Source of the DNA: Candidatus Cloacimonadota bacterium
GTDB lineage: Bacteria > Muiribacteriota > UBA6191
DNA length: 64,000 nucleotides
Direction: 5' to 3'
Assembly (NCBI GenBank): GCA_023954715.1
Contig: JAGSHD010000015.1
Coordinates: forward strand, 59,772-123,771
This document shows, one piece after another, positions 10,534 through 20,611 of this stretch (positions are counted from its first letter, which is position 1; each line of letters opens with the position of its first letter). The notes under the pieces were generated by a model that was given only the letters and a program-made list of their open reading frames with translations, had not been told where the DNA came from and ran no database searches. The position numbers were made by a program, and so were the translations under genes.

Positions 10534-12828
10534 TTACATAGAATCTAAAGCTCGTAAAATCTCTTCTGGCGTAGCAGGAGCGTTTAACTTTACTTCTTTT
10601 TCGTAGTTTCCGTGTGATTTTATAGCATCTTTAATTGCATGCCAAACAGCCATACCATGCATAAAAGGAGGCTCTCCCACAGCTTTTGAAGAGTAAATTG
10701 TTTCTTCTTTACATTTATGGTTTTTTAATATTTCTACATTAAATACATCAGGGATATCTCTACTTACCGGAATCTTATAAGTAGAAGGAGCATGGGTTCT
10801 AAGAGAACCCTTGTCATCCCATTTCAGCTCTTCGTTAGTTAACCAACCCATGCCTTGTACAAAACCACCCTCAATTTGACCCATATCAATATTAGGACTT
10901 AATGATGCACCAACATCGTGTAAAATATCTGCTCTTGTCACCTTACACTCACCTGTCAATGTGTCTAAAAGTACTTCGGCAACACAAGCTCCGTAAGTAT
11001 AATAAAAGAAAGGACGACCTTTTGAAGTAGATCTATCATAATAAATTTTAGGAGTCTTATAAAAGCCTGTTGCAGACAATGATACTCTTGCAAAATATGC
11101 TTCACCGACTAATGCGTTAAAGGATATCTCATTATCGCCAGCATAGACCATATTGTTTTTAAAGGTAACCGATGACTGATCTACCTCGTACTTTTCAGCA
11201 GCAAACTTGATCAATCTTCTTTTTAATTTTTGTGCTCCATTTTGTGCCGCCATACCGTTTAAATCAGACCCTGAGGATGCAGCAGTTGCAGAAGTATTAG
11301 GAACCTTTTCAGTTGTAGTAGCAGTAATCTTTACTCGTGAAAGATCAACTTGAAACTCGGATGCAACTACTTGAGCTACTTTGGTAAATAACCCTTGTCC
11401 CATCTCTGTTCCACCATGATTTAAATGGATTGAACCGTCTGCATAAATATGAATCAACGCCCCAGCTTGATTTAAAAATGCTGTAGTAAAGGACACTCCA
11501 AACTTAGTTGGAACAAAAGAAATCCCTTTTTTGTAATACTTATTATTTTTATTATATTCTCGAATCTCATCATAACGCTTTTGATAATCAGAACTCACTT
11601 CTAATTGATCTGTGATTTCGTGGATAATATTATCTTCAATCGTTTGATGATATGGAGTTACATTTCTGTCTTCGGTACCATAATAGTTGAGTTTTCTTAC
11701 TTCATGCGGGTTTTTCTTTAATTTGTTAGAGATAACATCGATTACTTCTTCAATGATGAAAGATCCCTGTGGACCACCAAATCCTCTAAAAGCTGTATTA
11801 GAAACAGTATGGGTCTTACATGGAAATCCATTTATAGTAGCATCTTTTAAATAATACACACTATCAGAGAAAAATAAGGCTCTATCTAAAATAGAAGTTG
11901 AAAGGTCAGCAACATGACCACACTTAGAAGCAAGATTTAACTCAATCCCAGTAATTTCTCCCTCATTTGTGTAACCTACATCATAAGTAAAGTAAAAATC
12001 ATGACGTTTACCTGTGATGATCATATCTTCATCTCTACCTAATCGTAGTTTTACAGACTTTTTAGTCTTGTTAGCCAAAAGTGCTGCCATACATGCAATA
12101 TTTGCCGGTTGAGTCTCTTTTCCACCAAAACCTCCACCCATTCGTCGCACTTCAACGACAACGGAGTGTTTTGCCAAATTCAAAAAACGAGCAACCATTT
12201 TTTGAACTTCAGCAGGGTGCTGAGTAGAACTATAAACCTTCATGTCATCATCTTCTAGTGGATGAGCTACACAAATCTGGCCTTCTAGATAAAAGTGATC
12301 TTGACCTCCTAAGTCAATTTCACCCTGTAATCGATTGGCAGCATTTGCCAAAGCTTTTTTAGAATCTCCAATTTGTAAGGAATGTGGTTCGGCTACGAAG
12401 TGCTTTTTTTCTAAGGCTTCTCGTACATCTAAAATAGGAGTAAGAATTTCGTACTCTACTTTTACCAAATGACTTGCTTCTCTTGCCAACTCTCTGGTTT
12501 GAGCTGCAATAATAACCACTGGTTGCCCTACATATTCAACAAGTTCTTCAGCTAATACTGGCTCATTTGGAAAAATTGGGCCCACATCGTTCGTGCCCAA
12601 AATATCTTTAGCACTTAAAACAGCTTCAACACCTTCGAAGCTCTCGGCTCTCTTTATATTTATACTTTTAATCTTTGCATGAGCATGAGGACTAGTAACT
12701 ACCCACGTATGAAGACAATTTGGTAGCTCTGGTAAATCGTCTGTATATACAGCCTCTCCAGTAACATGTTTATGAGCACTATCATGAACTACATAAGCTC
12801 CAACTCCAGAAATTTCTTTATCACTCAT
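10534..12828 (-). CDS. xdhB: Xanthine dehydrogenase molybdopterin-binding subunit
   Basis: VGAYVVHDSAHKHVTGEAVYTDDLPELPNCLH, RMGGGFGGKETQ, FRGFGGPQG motifs. Confidence 0.95.
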   Translation of the reverse strand: MSDKEISGVGAYVVHDSAHKHVTGEAVYTDDLPELPNCLHTWVVTSPHAHAKIKSINIKRAESFEGVEAVLSAKDILGTNDVGPIFPNEPVLAEELVEYVGQPVVIIAAQTRELAREASHLVKVEYEILTPILDVREALEKKHFVAEPHSLQIGDSKKALANAANRLQGEIDLGGQDHFYLEGQICVAHPLEDDDMKVYSSTQHPAEVQKMVARFLNLAKHSVVVEVRRMGGGFGGKETQPANIACMAALLANKTKKSVKLRLGRDEDMIITGKRHDFYFTYDVGYTNEGEITGIELNLASKCGHVADLSTSILDRALFFSDSVYYLKDATINGFPCKTHTVSNTAFRGFGGPQGSFIIEEVIDVISNKLKKNPHEVRKLNYYGTEDRNVTPYHQTIEDNIIHEITDQLEVSSDYQKRYDEIREYNKNNKYYKKGISFVPTKFGVSFTTAFLNQAGALIHIYADGSIHLNHGGTEMGQGLFTKVAQVVASEFQVDLSRVKITATTTEKVPNTSATAASSGSDLNGMAAQNGAQKLKRRLIKFAAEKYEVDQSSVTFKNNMVYAGDNEISFNALVGEAYFARVSLSATGFYKTPKIYYDRSTSKGRPFFYYTYGACVAEVLLDTLTGECKVTRADILHDVGASLSPNIDMGQIEGGFVQGMGWLTNEELKWDDKGSLRTHAPSTYKIPVSRDIPDVFNVEILKNHKCKEETIYSSKAVGEPPFMHGMAVWHAIKDAIKSHGNYEKEVKLNAPATPEEILRALDSM

Positions 12829-14263
12829 AATGAACCACTCCTGTATCTTCTAATTGATTTGTAGAAACTAAATAAAACTTTTTCAAAAGATTAGACGAAA
12901 CCTTGGTTCGATACCAGGCACTTCCACGAAAGTCACTCATGGGAGTAAATTCTTCTTGCAAAAGCTTTTCTGCCTGCTCTACTGTTTCTTCTGTCCACTG
13001 CTTTCCTGTTAAAAATCCTTCTGTGTTTTTTGCTCGAATTGGAGTGGCAGCCATACCACCAAATGCAATTTTCACTTCTTTTACAATAGAATCATCAAAC
13101 TCTACACAAAAGGCACCACAACACGTTGAAATATCTTGATCAAATCTCTTAGATATCTTAAAGACCTCGAATGTTTGCTTCTCTTTTAATTTAGGGATTT
13201 TAATACTCAACAAAACTTCTTCTTCATGAAGGGTTGTTTTTCTGTAGTCTACAAATAAATCACTGATCAATACTTCTCGCTCACCATTTAAAGAAGCCAA
13301 AGTAACTGATGCTCCTAAAGCCATCAATGCAGGAGAAGAGTCTCCAATAGGAGAGGCGTTCATTATGTTTCCACCCATGCTCCCTGAATTTCTGATTTGA
13401 GTTGACCCTAGTCTCAACACCATCTTATACAAAGACGGGAAGTTATTTTCGAAGTGTGGTAAAAGATCCGTATAAGATACTGCTGCTCCAAAACTCAATT
13501 GATCCTCGGTTTCAGTGACATCTTTTAACTCACTGACATTACCAAGTAATATGATTTCAGATAAAACCTGAAAGTGCTTAGATATCATTAAACCAAGGTC
13601 AGTTCCCCCTGCTAATAAACGTGCATCTGGATATTTTTGTCTTAACTCTAGCAAGGACTCTAAAGAATCTGGAATAAAAAAGGTTGTGCCTTCGGATCGG
13701 AATGTTAGAAGTCCACCTTTGACTATAGATAACAGCAAAGTTTTAGTTTCTTCTTTTTTGTCTTCAAAATGATCTCCAGAAAACTGAATCGATGCTGCAG
13801 CATCAATGATTGGGCGATATCCGGTACATCTACATAAATTTCCTGCCAACTGATTATGGATTTCATTAACAGTAAAACTTTTTTGCATATGATACATAGC
13901 AAATAGAGCCATTATGAAACCTGGAGTACAAAATCCACATTGAGACCCATGAAAGTCCACCATTGCTTGTTGAACAGGATGAAGCTTATTTTGATACTTT
14001 AAGCCTTCAACTGTAATTAATTGTTTTCCATGTAAGCTGCCTACAAACAAAATACATGAGTTGATTGCTTTGTAGCTGAGTTCGCCGTTGACTATCTCAA
14101 CTAACACTACGCTACACGCACCACAATCACCTTCTGCACAACCTTCTTTAGTGCCCATAATGGATTGCTTTTCTCGTAAATATTGCAATACGGTCATCGA
14201 AGGGTTGATATCTCTTAGAGATATAAGCTCCTGATTCAGTAAAAATTGAATTGAATCAACCAT
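12821..14263 (-). CDS. xdhA: Xanthine dehydrogenase small subunit (2Fe-2S + FAD)
   Basis: GCAEGDCGACSVVL, CGFCTPGFIM, NLCRCTGYRPI, LLAGGTDLGL, GSMGGNI motifs. Confidence 0.95.
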   Translation of the reverse strand: MVDSIQFLLNQELISLRDINPSMTVLQYLREKQSIMGTKEGCAEGDCGACSVVLVEIVNGELSYKAINSCILFVGSLHGKQLITVEGLKYQNKLHPVQQAMVDFHGSQCGFCTPGFIMALFAMYHMQKSFTVNEIHNQLAGNLCRCTGYRPIIDAAASIQFSGDHFEDKKEETKTLLLSIVKGGLLTFRSEGTTFFIPDSLESLLELRQKYPDARLLAGGTDLGLMISKHFQVLSEIILLGNVSELKDVTETEDQLSFGAAVSYTDLLPHFENNFPSLYKMVLRLGSTQIRNSGSMGGNIMNASPIGDSSPALMALGASVTLASLNGEREVLISDLFVDYRKTTLHEEEVLLSIKIPKLKEKQTFEVFKISKRFDQDISTCCGAFCVEFDDSIVKEVKIAFGGMAATPIRAKNTEGFLTGKQWTEETVEQAEKLLQEEFTPMSDFRGSAWYRTKVSSNLLKKFYLVSTNQLEDTGVVHYE

Positions 14264-14500
14264 TGTGTTCCTTTCTCATTATTTATCTATGATCTTGTAC
14301 TACAAATGCAAATGCCAAAAATGCTTAAAAATCTAATTGTAGACCTTACATATAATATATCTATTTTTTTTACATAAAAAGTATACACGGATTGTACATT
14401 AAAACGGACCTGAGGACAAAAATGTAATCCTTGTTTCTATAAAAAAATAAAAAAAACTTCAACACCAATAATTCAAAATGAGTAAGACACAATAATTACT

Positions 14501-14537
14501 AGATATATTTAGTGATATATTTAGTGATATATTTAGA
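14501..14537. repeat. Short tandem repeat, 12-bp unit AGTGATATATTT (about 2.5-3 copies)
   Basis: agatatattt agtgatatattt agtgatatattt read directly. Confidence 0.8.
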
Positions 14538-14565
14538 TTCAAAAAGACATAAATTTAGAATTTTA

Positions 14566-14696
14566 GTAACTATTCAGCTATAATTTTTCAATTTGCTTAC
14601 AAAGCTTGAATACATCTAGGTACATCAATAAAGCATAAACTGCGAAAAACTTGTATGCTGCTATCCTTTTATCAAAGAGACCACCCGAATAATTAC
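14566..14696 (+). mobile_element. MITE-like element copy 1 (131 bp, internally deleted)
   Basis: Starts GTAACTATTCAGCT, ends CGAATAATTAC (rc GTAATTATTCG); flanks GAATTTTA / AAATTTTA (7/8 match, TSD-like). Confidence 0.75.
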
Positions 14697-14928
14697 AAAT
14701 TTTATATCAATAGCTAACTATAGGTTTCAACTAAAAGTACATTCATTAAATATGCTTCTTTACCTTTTTTTACTTATAAATTATTAATTGAATTGCATAT
14801 AAATCGATTATGATGATATACTTGTCTAATTAGTCTGCAAAATAGACTGCACTATGGGGGTGTTTGCTTTGATTTTACTAAACGAAATCACTGCTAAACA
14901 ATAATATAATCTAACTTTCAGGGGTTAT

Positions 14929-17796
14929 TTGGTCATGCGATCTTTCATTTTAATTTGTTTTTTTCTATGTACTTATCAGTTGGGTGCCGGTATTGATAAA
15001 GGTTCTGTTGCCTTTATCCAAGGACGAGCTTTCATTGAACGAGGGATAAAAACCTTGCCTGCTAAAATTGGATCTATCTTAAAAGTAGGCGATAAAGTTA
15101 ACGTTGAAGAAGGATCTCAAGTCTCTATTGAACTTTTTGGTTCGGGCTTAATTAAGATCACTGAAAAAACTTCCTTTCAAATCCCTGAAACAGAAGCTGG
15201 ATCAGAAAGAACAGGAAAAATCTCACTATTCTTTGGTGGATTGTGGGTTAAAGCAAAAAAGCTTCTTAAAGGTGAGTCATTTGAAATTAAAACCCCAACA
15301 GCAACAGCGGGTGTCCGTGGTACAGAATACGGTGCAGGATATGATCCAGATAGTGGTGAAACCAGCGTTGATGTAGCTGAAGGTGAAGTCTACGCAGCCG
15401 ATGGTGATGGTAACGAGCAAACAATTACAGAAGGATTTAGCTACACAGCTGACTCATCTGGTGGTAGTGAGCCAACATATAACCCTGAAAAAGTTACTAG
15501 AAAACAATCAAAAGCAGCCTCTACTCCAAACAATAACTCTCAAAATGCAAGACGAGCAGCTAAGCAAGCACAGACTCAGGCCAAGAAAAAAATCCAAGCT
15601 GCAAAAAAGAGAGGACAAAATCAAGCAGCACGTAAAAAGGCTATGCAAAAAAGAAAGAAAGCAGCTACTAGAGCTAAAAAAGCCAAAGAAGCCCAAAGAA
15701 AAAGCGCTGCTGCTAAAAAGAAAAAAGAGTTAGAGTTGAAAAAGAAGAAAAAAGCCGCTGCTAAAGCAAAGGCAAAGGCTGCTGCGAAAGCAAAGGCAAA
15801 AGCAAAGGCTGCCGCAAAGGCTAAAGCTGCTGCCGCTGCTAAAGCTAAGGCCGCCGCAAAAGCAAAGGCTGCCGCTCAAGCTAAAGCCAAGGCAGCAGCT
15901 GCTGCAAAGGCAAAAGCCGCTGCCGCCGCAAAATCAAAAGCTGCTGCCGCTGCTAAAGCAAAGGCCGCTGCTCAAGCGAAAGCTAAAGCTGCCGCTGCCT
16001 CCAAAGCTAAAGCCGCTGCTGCTGCAAAGGCACAAGCAGCCGCAAAAGCAGCTCAGGCAAAAGCAGCTGCACAAGCAAAAGCCGCACAACAAGCGAAAGC
16101 AGCACAACAAGCTAAAGTAGCCGCACAGGCTAAAGCAGTTCAACAAGCTAAAGCCGCAGCAGAAGCTAAAGCTACGGCTCAAGCAGCAGCAAAAGCAGCC
16201 GCACAAGCAAAGGCTGCAGCTGCTGAAAAAGCTACAGCACAAGCTGCTGCACAAGCAAAAGCCGCAGAAGCTAAAGCTGCTGCAAGCGCTCAAGCCGCTG
16301 CAAAAGCACAAGCAACAGCACAAGCTGCTGCACAAGCTCAAGCTCAAGCAACAGCACAAGCTGCCGCAAAAGCACAAGCAGAAGCATCTGCAGAAGTAGC
16401 CGCAAAAGCTGGAGCTGAGGCTGCTGCAAAAGCTGAAGCTGAAGCTACAGCAAAAACTCAAGCGGAAGCTACCGCAAAAGCAGGAGCAGAAGCTGCTGCA
16501 CAATCTCAAGAAGAGGCTGTTACAAAAGCAGGAGCTGAAGCCGAAGCTGCCGCAAAAGCCGTAGAAGAAGCAGTTGATGCTGCCAAAGCCGGTGCTGAAG
16601 CTGAATCTGGAGTAGAAGCCGCTGAAGCAGCAGCAGAAAAAGCTGGTACTGAGGCAGAGGCCGCCGCCGCAGCTGCAGAAGCTGCAGCAGAGGCCGTAGA
16701 AAGTGGAGATACATCTGAAGCTGAAGCTGCCGCAGCTGAAGCCGCTGAAGCAGCAGCCATTGCCGCAGCTGAAGCCGCTGAAGAAGCAGCTCGAATTGCC
16801 GCAGAAGAAGAAGCACTTCGTTTACAAGAGCAAATCGATGAAGCAGAAGCCCTTAGAAAACAAACAATTCTCGAAGTAATCGAAGTCATTGAAGCTAGAA
16901 ATACAGCAATGACAGCATACAATACACAAGTTGAAACATTACTTATCGAAGATGGAGTGCCACCAGAGCAAAAGCTAGCCCAATTACTTACTATTATCCC
17001 TAGTAGCAATACTCTTGAAATTAATGATGCTCAAGCAATTAAAGATCAATTAGATGATGTAAATGCTACAGCCGAGCAGTTGGCAAGAGTAGACGCTCTG
17101 ATTCTAGAGCAAGAAACACTTGTAAGTTCTGTTTTAAATACCTCTCAAAATTTAGCATCTATGCTGTATGAAGATGTAACACAAAGAAAAGAAGAATTTA
17201 ACTCCATCCAAAACGAAATTAATCAAATTGTAGCTAACCAAAACATGGATCTAAGCATAAAAAGAGAAGAAATCGCTTTCTTAAAAACTAGAGCACAAGA
17301 AATCAGTGATAAAGTTAATCCAGATACCTTTAATTTAGAAAAACAAGCTATTACAGCCCTATTTTCTCTCGCTCCTAGTGAGTTACCGATTAGTGAAGAA
17401 GACTTTAACCTGTTCTCCCCTTCTGAGTTGAACAACATCAATACAGCAATCCAAAACATTGAGATCGCTGATGTCATTATTGATTTCGAATCAATTCTAA
17501 GCCCATCATTACAACGATCTAGTAAATTAGTTGTACCTGTAAAGTATGGAGCTAAGAGTTATAAAATAAAAGTAGACAGAAAATCTTTAAAAGATCATAA
17601 GTTAGTGCAACAAATTATTGAAAATGAGTTAAAACTTCAAATTGCAAGAGACAAAAATCTTCTAGATGAGCAATTTAGAGCACAAGAACTAAAAAGACTA
17701 AAAGAGCAAAGCAACAGAGAAAAGAGAGAGAGCGACTACAATCCTGCAACGGCTACTAGAGACGGCCAAGGAGTTTTCTTACCAGTAGGATACTAA
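14929..17796 (+). CDS. FecR-domain exported protein with very long Ala/Lys-Gln-Glu low-complexity rod (probable ATG at 14935)
   Basis: N-terminal signal; FecR-like segment 'KISLFFGGLWVKAKKLLKGESFEIKTPTATAGVRGTEYGAGYDPDSGETSVDVAEGEVYA'; SD AGGGG at 14920-14924; C-terminal globular part. Confidence 0.8.
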   Translation: MVMRSFILICFFLCTYQLGAGIDKGSVAFIQGRAFIERGIKTLPAKIGSILKVGDKVNVEEGSQVSIELFGSGLIKITEKTSFQIPETEAGSERTGKISLFFGGLWVKAKKLLKGESFEIKTPTATAGVRGTEYGAGYDPDSGETSVDVAEGEVYAADGDGNEQTITEGFSYTADSSGGSEPTYNPEKVTRKQSKAASTPNNNSQNARRAAKQAQTQAKKKIQAAKKRGQNQAARKKAMQKRKKAATRAKKAKEAQRKSAAAKKKKELELKKKKKAAAKAKAKAAAKAKAKAKAAAKAKAAAAAKAKAAAKAKAAAQAKAKAAAAAKAKAAAAAKSKAAAAAKAKAAAQAKAKAAAASKAKAAAAAKAQAAAKAAQAKAAAQAKAAQQAKAAQQAKVAAQAKAVQQAKAAAEAKATAQAAAKAAAQAKAAAAEKATAQAAAQAKAAEAKAAASAQAAAKAQATAQAAAQAQAQATAQAAAKAQAEASAEVAAKAGAEAAAKAEAEATAKTQAEATAKAGAEAAAQSQEEAVTKAGAEAEAAAKAVEEAVDAAKAGAEAESGVEAAEAAAEKAGTEAEAAAAAAEAAAEAVESGDTSEAEAAAAEAAEAAAIAAAEAAEEAARIAAEEEALRLQEQIDEAEALRKQTILEVIEVIEARNTAMTAYNTQVETLLIEDGVPPEQKLAQLLTIIPSSNTLEINDAQAIKDQLDDVNATAEQLARVDALILEQETLVSSVLNTSQNLASMLYEDVTQRKEEFNSIQNEINQIVANQNMDLSIKREEIAFLKTRAQEISDKVNPDTFNLEKQAITALFSLAPSELPISEEDFNLFSPSELNNINTAIQNIEIADVIIDFESILSPSLQRSSKLVVPVKYGAKSYKIKVDRKSLKDHKLVQQIIENELKLQIARDKNLLDEQFRAQELKRLKEQSNREKRESDYNPATATRDGQGVFLPVGY

Positions 17797-17820
17797 TCCA
17801 CTCTCCTTATTTTCACCATC

Positions 17821-17852
17821 AAAAAAGCCTCGTATAATTACGAGGTTTTTTG
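17821..17852 (+). terminator. Rho-independent terminator after FecR gene
   Basis: CCTCGTA-TAAT-TACGAGG followed by T6. Confidence 0.85.
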
Positions 17853-18227
17853 CTACTAGTGCTAATCTAATTTAAGGCTTAGATTGTTAACTGCCTATTT
17901 TAAATACCATTACAAGCTTAAAACGTAATTTTTTAGGTAGTCATCTATTCAAGTAGAAAACTATATTTAGTACTTTAGACAGAATAACGAAACTTACCCA
18001 TCCAGAATTGACTTTTCTACTGTATGGCAGACCAAAAAGTTTGAAAAGGTTTATCAAAACTACATTTTAAGCCTAATAGATATCATGAGAAATACAAAGC
18101 CTATATCAATGGATTTTATCTTGTTAATACTATTGAGCACGCTCAAAAAGAATTTGTAGGAGTTACAAACTAAATTTAACAAAAGATTACGCCTCGAAAC
18201 AACAAAGCCAACGATTAACCAAAATAC

Positions 18228-19487
18228 TTATTTTTTAGATGAGACGATATCTTTAGTCATGTCTTGCATTTGTTTTGACTCGTAAGACTGTGGAGAGACA
18301 CCCTTAAGAAGCTTTAAAGGTAAATGAGTACACTTAGCTGCTATTGAGTTACCTAGTCGCTTAATTAGCTCTTCTTTACAATCATCTTCAGCGTTAAGGA
18401 TTTTATGAATAGCCCTTTCTACCTCTTTTTGAACCAGAGATGCTTTCCATTGTTCAATATCTTTTATCAAGGGCACCAGACTTTGCTCGTTTTTCCATTG
18501 AGATAGAGAGTCCATCTCTTCGCCTATTATCTCGTAGATCGAGCTTTTTTGTGCATTTCGCTCTTCGATGTTTTGATGAACGACACTCTTTAAGTCTTCA
18601 ATATCAAACAAATAGACACCTTGATGGTCTGCTAACTTAGGATCTAGAGTTCGAGGCATACTAATATCAATAAAAAATAATGGCTCAAACTTTCGTTTTT
18701 TCATCAAGCCTTTAATATGCTCCTCTGAAACAATATAGTCTGAAACACTAACTGCTGATATGACAACATCAACCTCTAAGATACATTGCTCTAATTTATC
18801 CAAAGAAATAGGCTGAGTATCAATACTTTGAGCTACTTCTTCAGCTTTAGATAATGTACGGTTCATCAAATAAGATTTTTGAATTCCGGCATCTACTAAG
18901 TGCTTTAGTGCTAATTTTCCCATCTCTCCAGCACCAAGAATCAATGCCTTTTTTTGGTAGAGGTCACCAAAAACCTTTTTGGCAAGTTCAACAGAAGCTT
19001 GAGATATAGATACAGCACCCCTAGAAATAGAAGTTTCGGTTCGTACTCGTTTACCAACTTTTACAGCTAATTCAAAAAGTCGATTTAAATACTTATCCGT
19101 CCAACCCAACTCTTTAGCGCTAAGGTAAGCCTTACGAACTTGAGATAATATTTGGTTTTCACCAATAACTACAGAATCTAAACTAGATACCACTTCTAAC
19201 AAGTGCTTCACACAATCGTTATTTTTTTTGAGGTAGAACCATTGTTCAAACTCTTTGATAGTTAAGTTAAACAAAGAAATAAAGCGATTTTTAAGCTCTT
19301 CTGCGGAATCCTTTGTTGAAACTAGGTAACACTCTAGTCGATTACATGTTTGAATAACGACAACTTCTGAATAGATATCCTCTACTGCTGAGACAAATTG
19401 ACTTTTTCTCTCTTCTGTAAAAAATAAAGAATCAAGTTTGTCAATACCACCTGAATGGTGATTCATCCCTATCATGCAATATATCAT
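18228..19487 (-). CDS. hemA: Glutamyl-tRNA reductase
   Basis: MIGMNHHSGGIDKLDSLFF, QTCNRLECYLV, EVVSSLDSVVIGENQILSQVRKAY, LILGAGEMG motifs. Confidence 0.95.
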   Translation of the reverse strand: MIYCMIGMNHHSGGIDKLDSLFFTEERKSQFVSAVEDIYSEVVVIQTCNRLECYLVSTKDSAEELKNRFISLFNLTIKEFEQWFYLKKNNDCVKHLLEVVSSLDSVVIGENQILSQVRKAYLSAKELGWTDKYLNRLFELAVKVGKRVRTETSISRGAVSISQASVELAKKVFGDLYQKKALILGAGEMGKLALKHLVDAGIQKSYLMNRTLSKAEEVAQSIDTQPISLDKLEQCILEVDVVISAVSVSDYIVSEEHIKGLMKKRKFEPLFFIDISMPRTLDPKLADHQGVYLFDIEDLKSVVHQNIEERNAQKSSIYEIIGEEMDSLSQWKNEQSLVPLIKDIEQWKASLVQKEVERAIHKILNAEDDCKEELIKRLGNSIAAKCTHLPLKLLKGVSPQSYESKQMQDMTKDIVSSKK

Positions 19488-19489
19488 AT

Positions 19490-20320
19490 CTAATACCTGT
19501 GAAATCCAAACATAGCAAACACAACAACTAATTGTATCAAATAAGACAAAATGGCAATTATGGATAAACGCTTACCAAGTTTACCTTGATATGCCCTTAT
19601 CTGAAAATAAATCACATACGCCAACCAAGGCAAAAGGATGATTCCTTCATGACCATTACCAGAAAAAAGTTTCATACCCTTGCCGTGATAATGGACAACA
19701 CCGCTCAAAATAGACAGTGTTAAAAAAATAAAGCCTAATAGCGTTGACCCATAAGTCATTCCATCTAAAGTCTTCAAATCTGGTAATCTATGAAACCAAA
19801 AATCAAAACTTTTATTTTTCAATCTTGAATTTTGAGTTAAATAAAAGATCGACGATACAAAAGATACAGTAAGCAATGATAGTGCCAGAAATGAAAAAAC
19901 AGAATAAAAGTGAATCGAATCCGGAGATAAACTATGAAAATCCGCTAAACCAGATTTAGAAGATATACCCATAAATAAAAATAATAAGGGGATCAATAGA
20001 TAAAAAAAGCCAACATACTTAACTTTATATTTATGTCGGTACATCAAATAAACAACCGCTACTATAAAATAGATTAATGTTAAAAAAGGAAAATGATTGA
20101 AGTCTAAGCCTGCGTCATAAGTGCTAGCTACATAATCGCCTATGGATATCAAATGACACAAGATACCCAATTGCAAAATAAAAGAGCCAATCAGGTCTAA
20201 CTTTTCATCCTTATTCACAAAGGAAAACAAGTAAACACCAGCAGCTAAAAAATATAGTATCACTGTTATTTTCAAGAAAAATAAAGAAAACATAATTAAA
20301 ACTGAACTTGCTTCAGTCAA
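19490..20320 (-). CDS. CcsA/HemX-like cytochrome c assembly family membrane protein
   Basis: Multi-TM protein; 'LDGMTYGSTLLGFIFLTLSILSGVVHYHGKGMKL...LPWLAYVIYFQIRAYQGKLGKRL'; directly follows hemA start region. Confidence 0.75.
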   Translation of the reverse strand: MTEASSVLIMFSLFFLKITVILYFLAAGVYLFSFVNKDEKLDLIGSFILQLGILCHLISIGDYVASTYDAGLDFNHFPFLTLIYFIVAVVYLMYRHKYKVKYVGFFYLLIPLLFLFMGISSKSGLADFHSLSPDSIHFYSVFSFLALSLLTVSFVSSIFYLTQNSRLKNKSFDFWFHRLPDLKTLDGMTYGSTLLGFIFLTLSILSGVVHYHGKGMKLFSGNGHEGIILLPWLAYVIYFQIRAYQGKLGKRLSIIAILSYLIQLVVVFAMFGFHRY

Positions 20321-20611
20321 TCCCTCTTAGTCATTTATAATTTATACTAGTTTATAAGCAATTCTTAGTCCCAATTATATTGAGTTGATTTGAAATAGTA
20401 CAAAATTTATGCGTCAGTATATACATTTTTACAGAAAGGGTTTTAATTTGTCCGATTTCGAGTCACAATTATAAGAAATTATTCTTTGAGTAGTCACTCA
20501 ACACACCAGTTTATCTTTAGCTATCTAGAAGTCCAAAGCCATAAGTCTAGACTAAAAATATAATTGAATAAGTTTCTTTACTTGCACGATAAATATACGT
20601 AAAATACTAAC

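Noticed and set aside
15508-17009. Long minus-strand ORFs in the FecR gene (Cys/Ser-rich 191 aa, Ala/Ser-rich 167 aa, Leu/Arg/Gln-rich 98 aa)
   Set aside because: These are antisense/other-frame artefacts of the GCN/AAA-type repeat encoding the Ala-Lys rod. Residue composition is fully explained by the repeat, and the plus-strand ORF has a signal sequence, SD and terminator.
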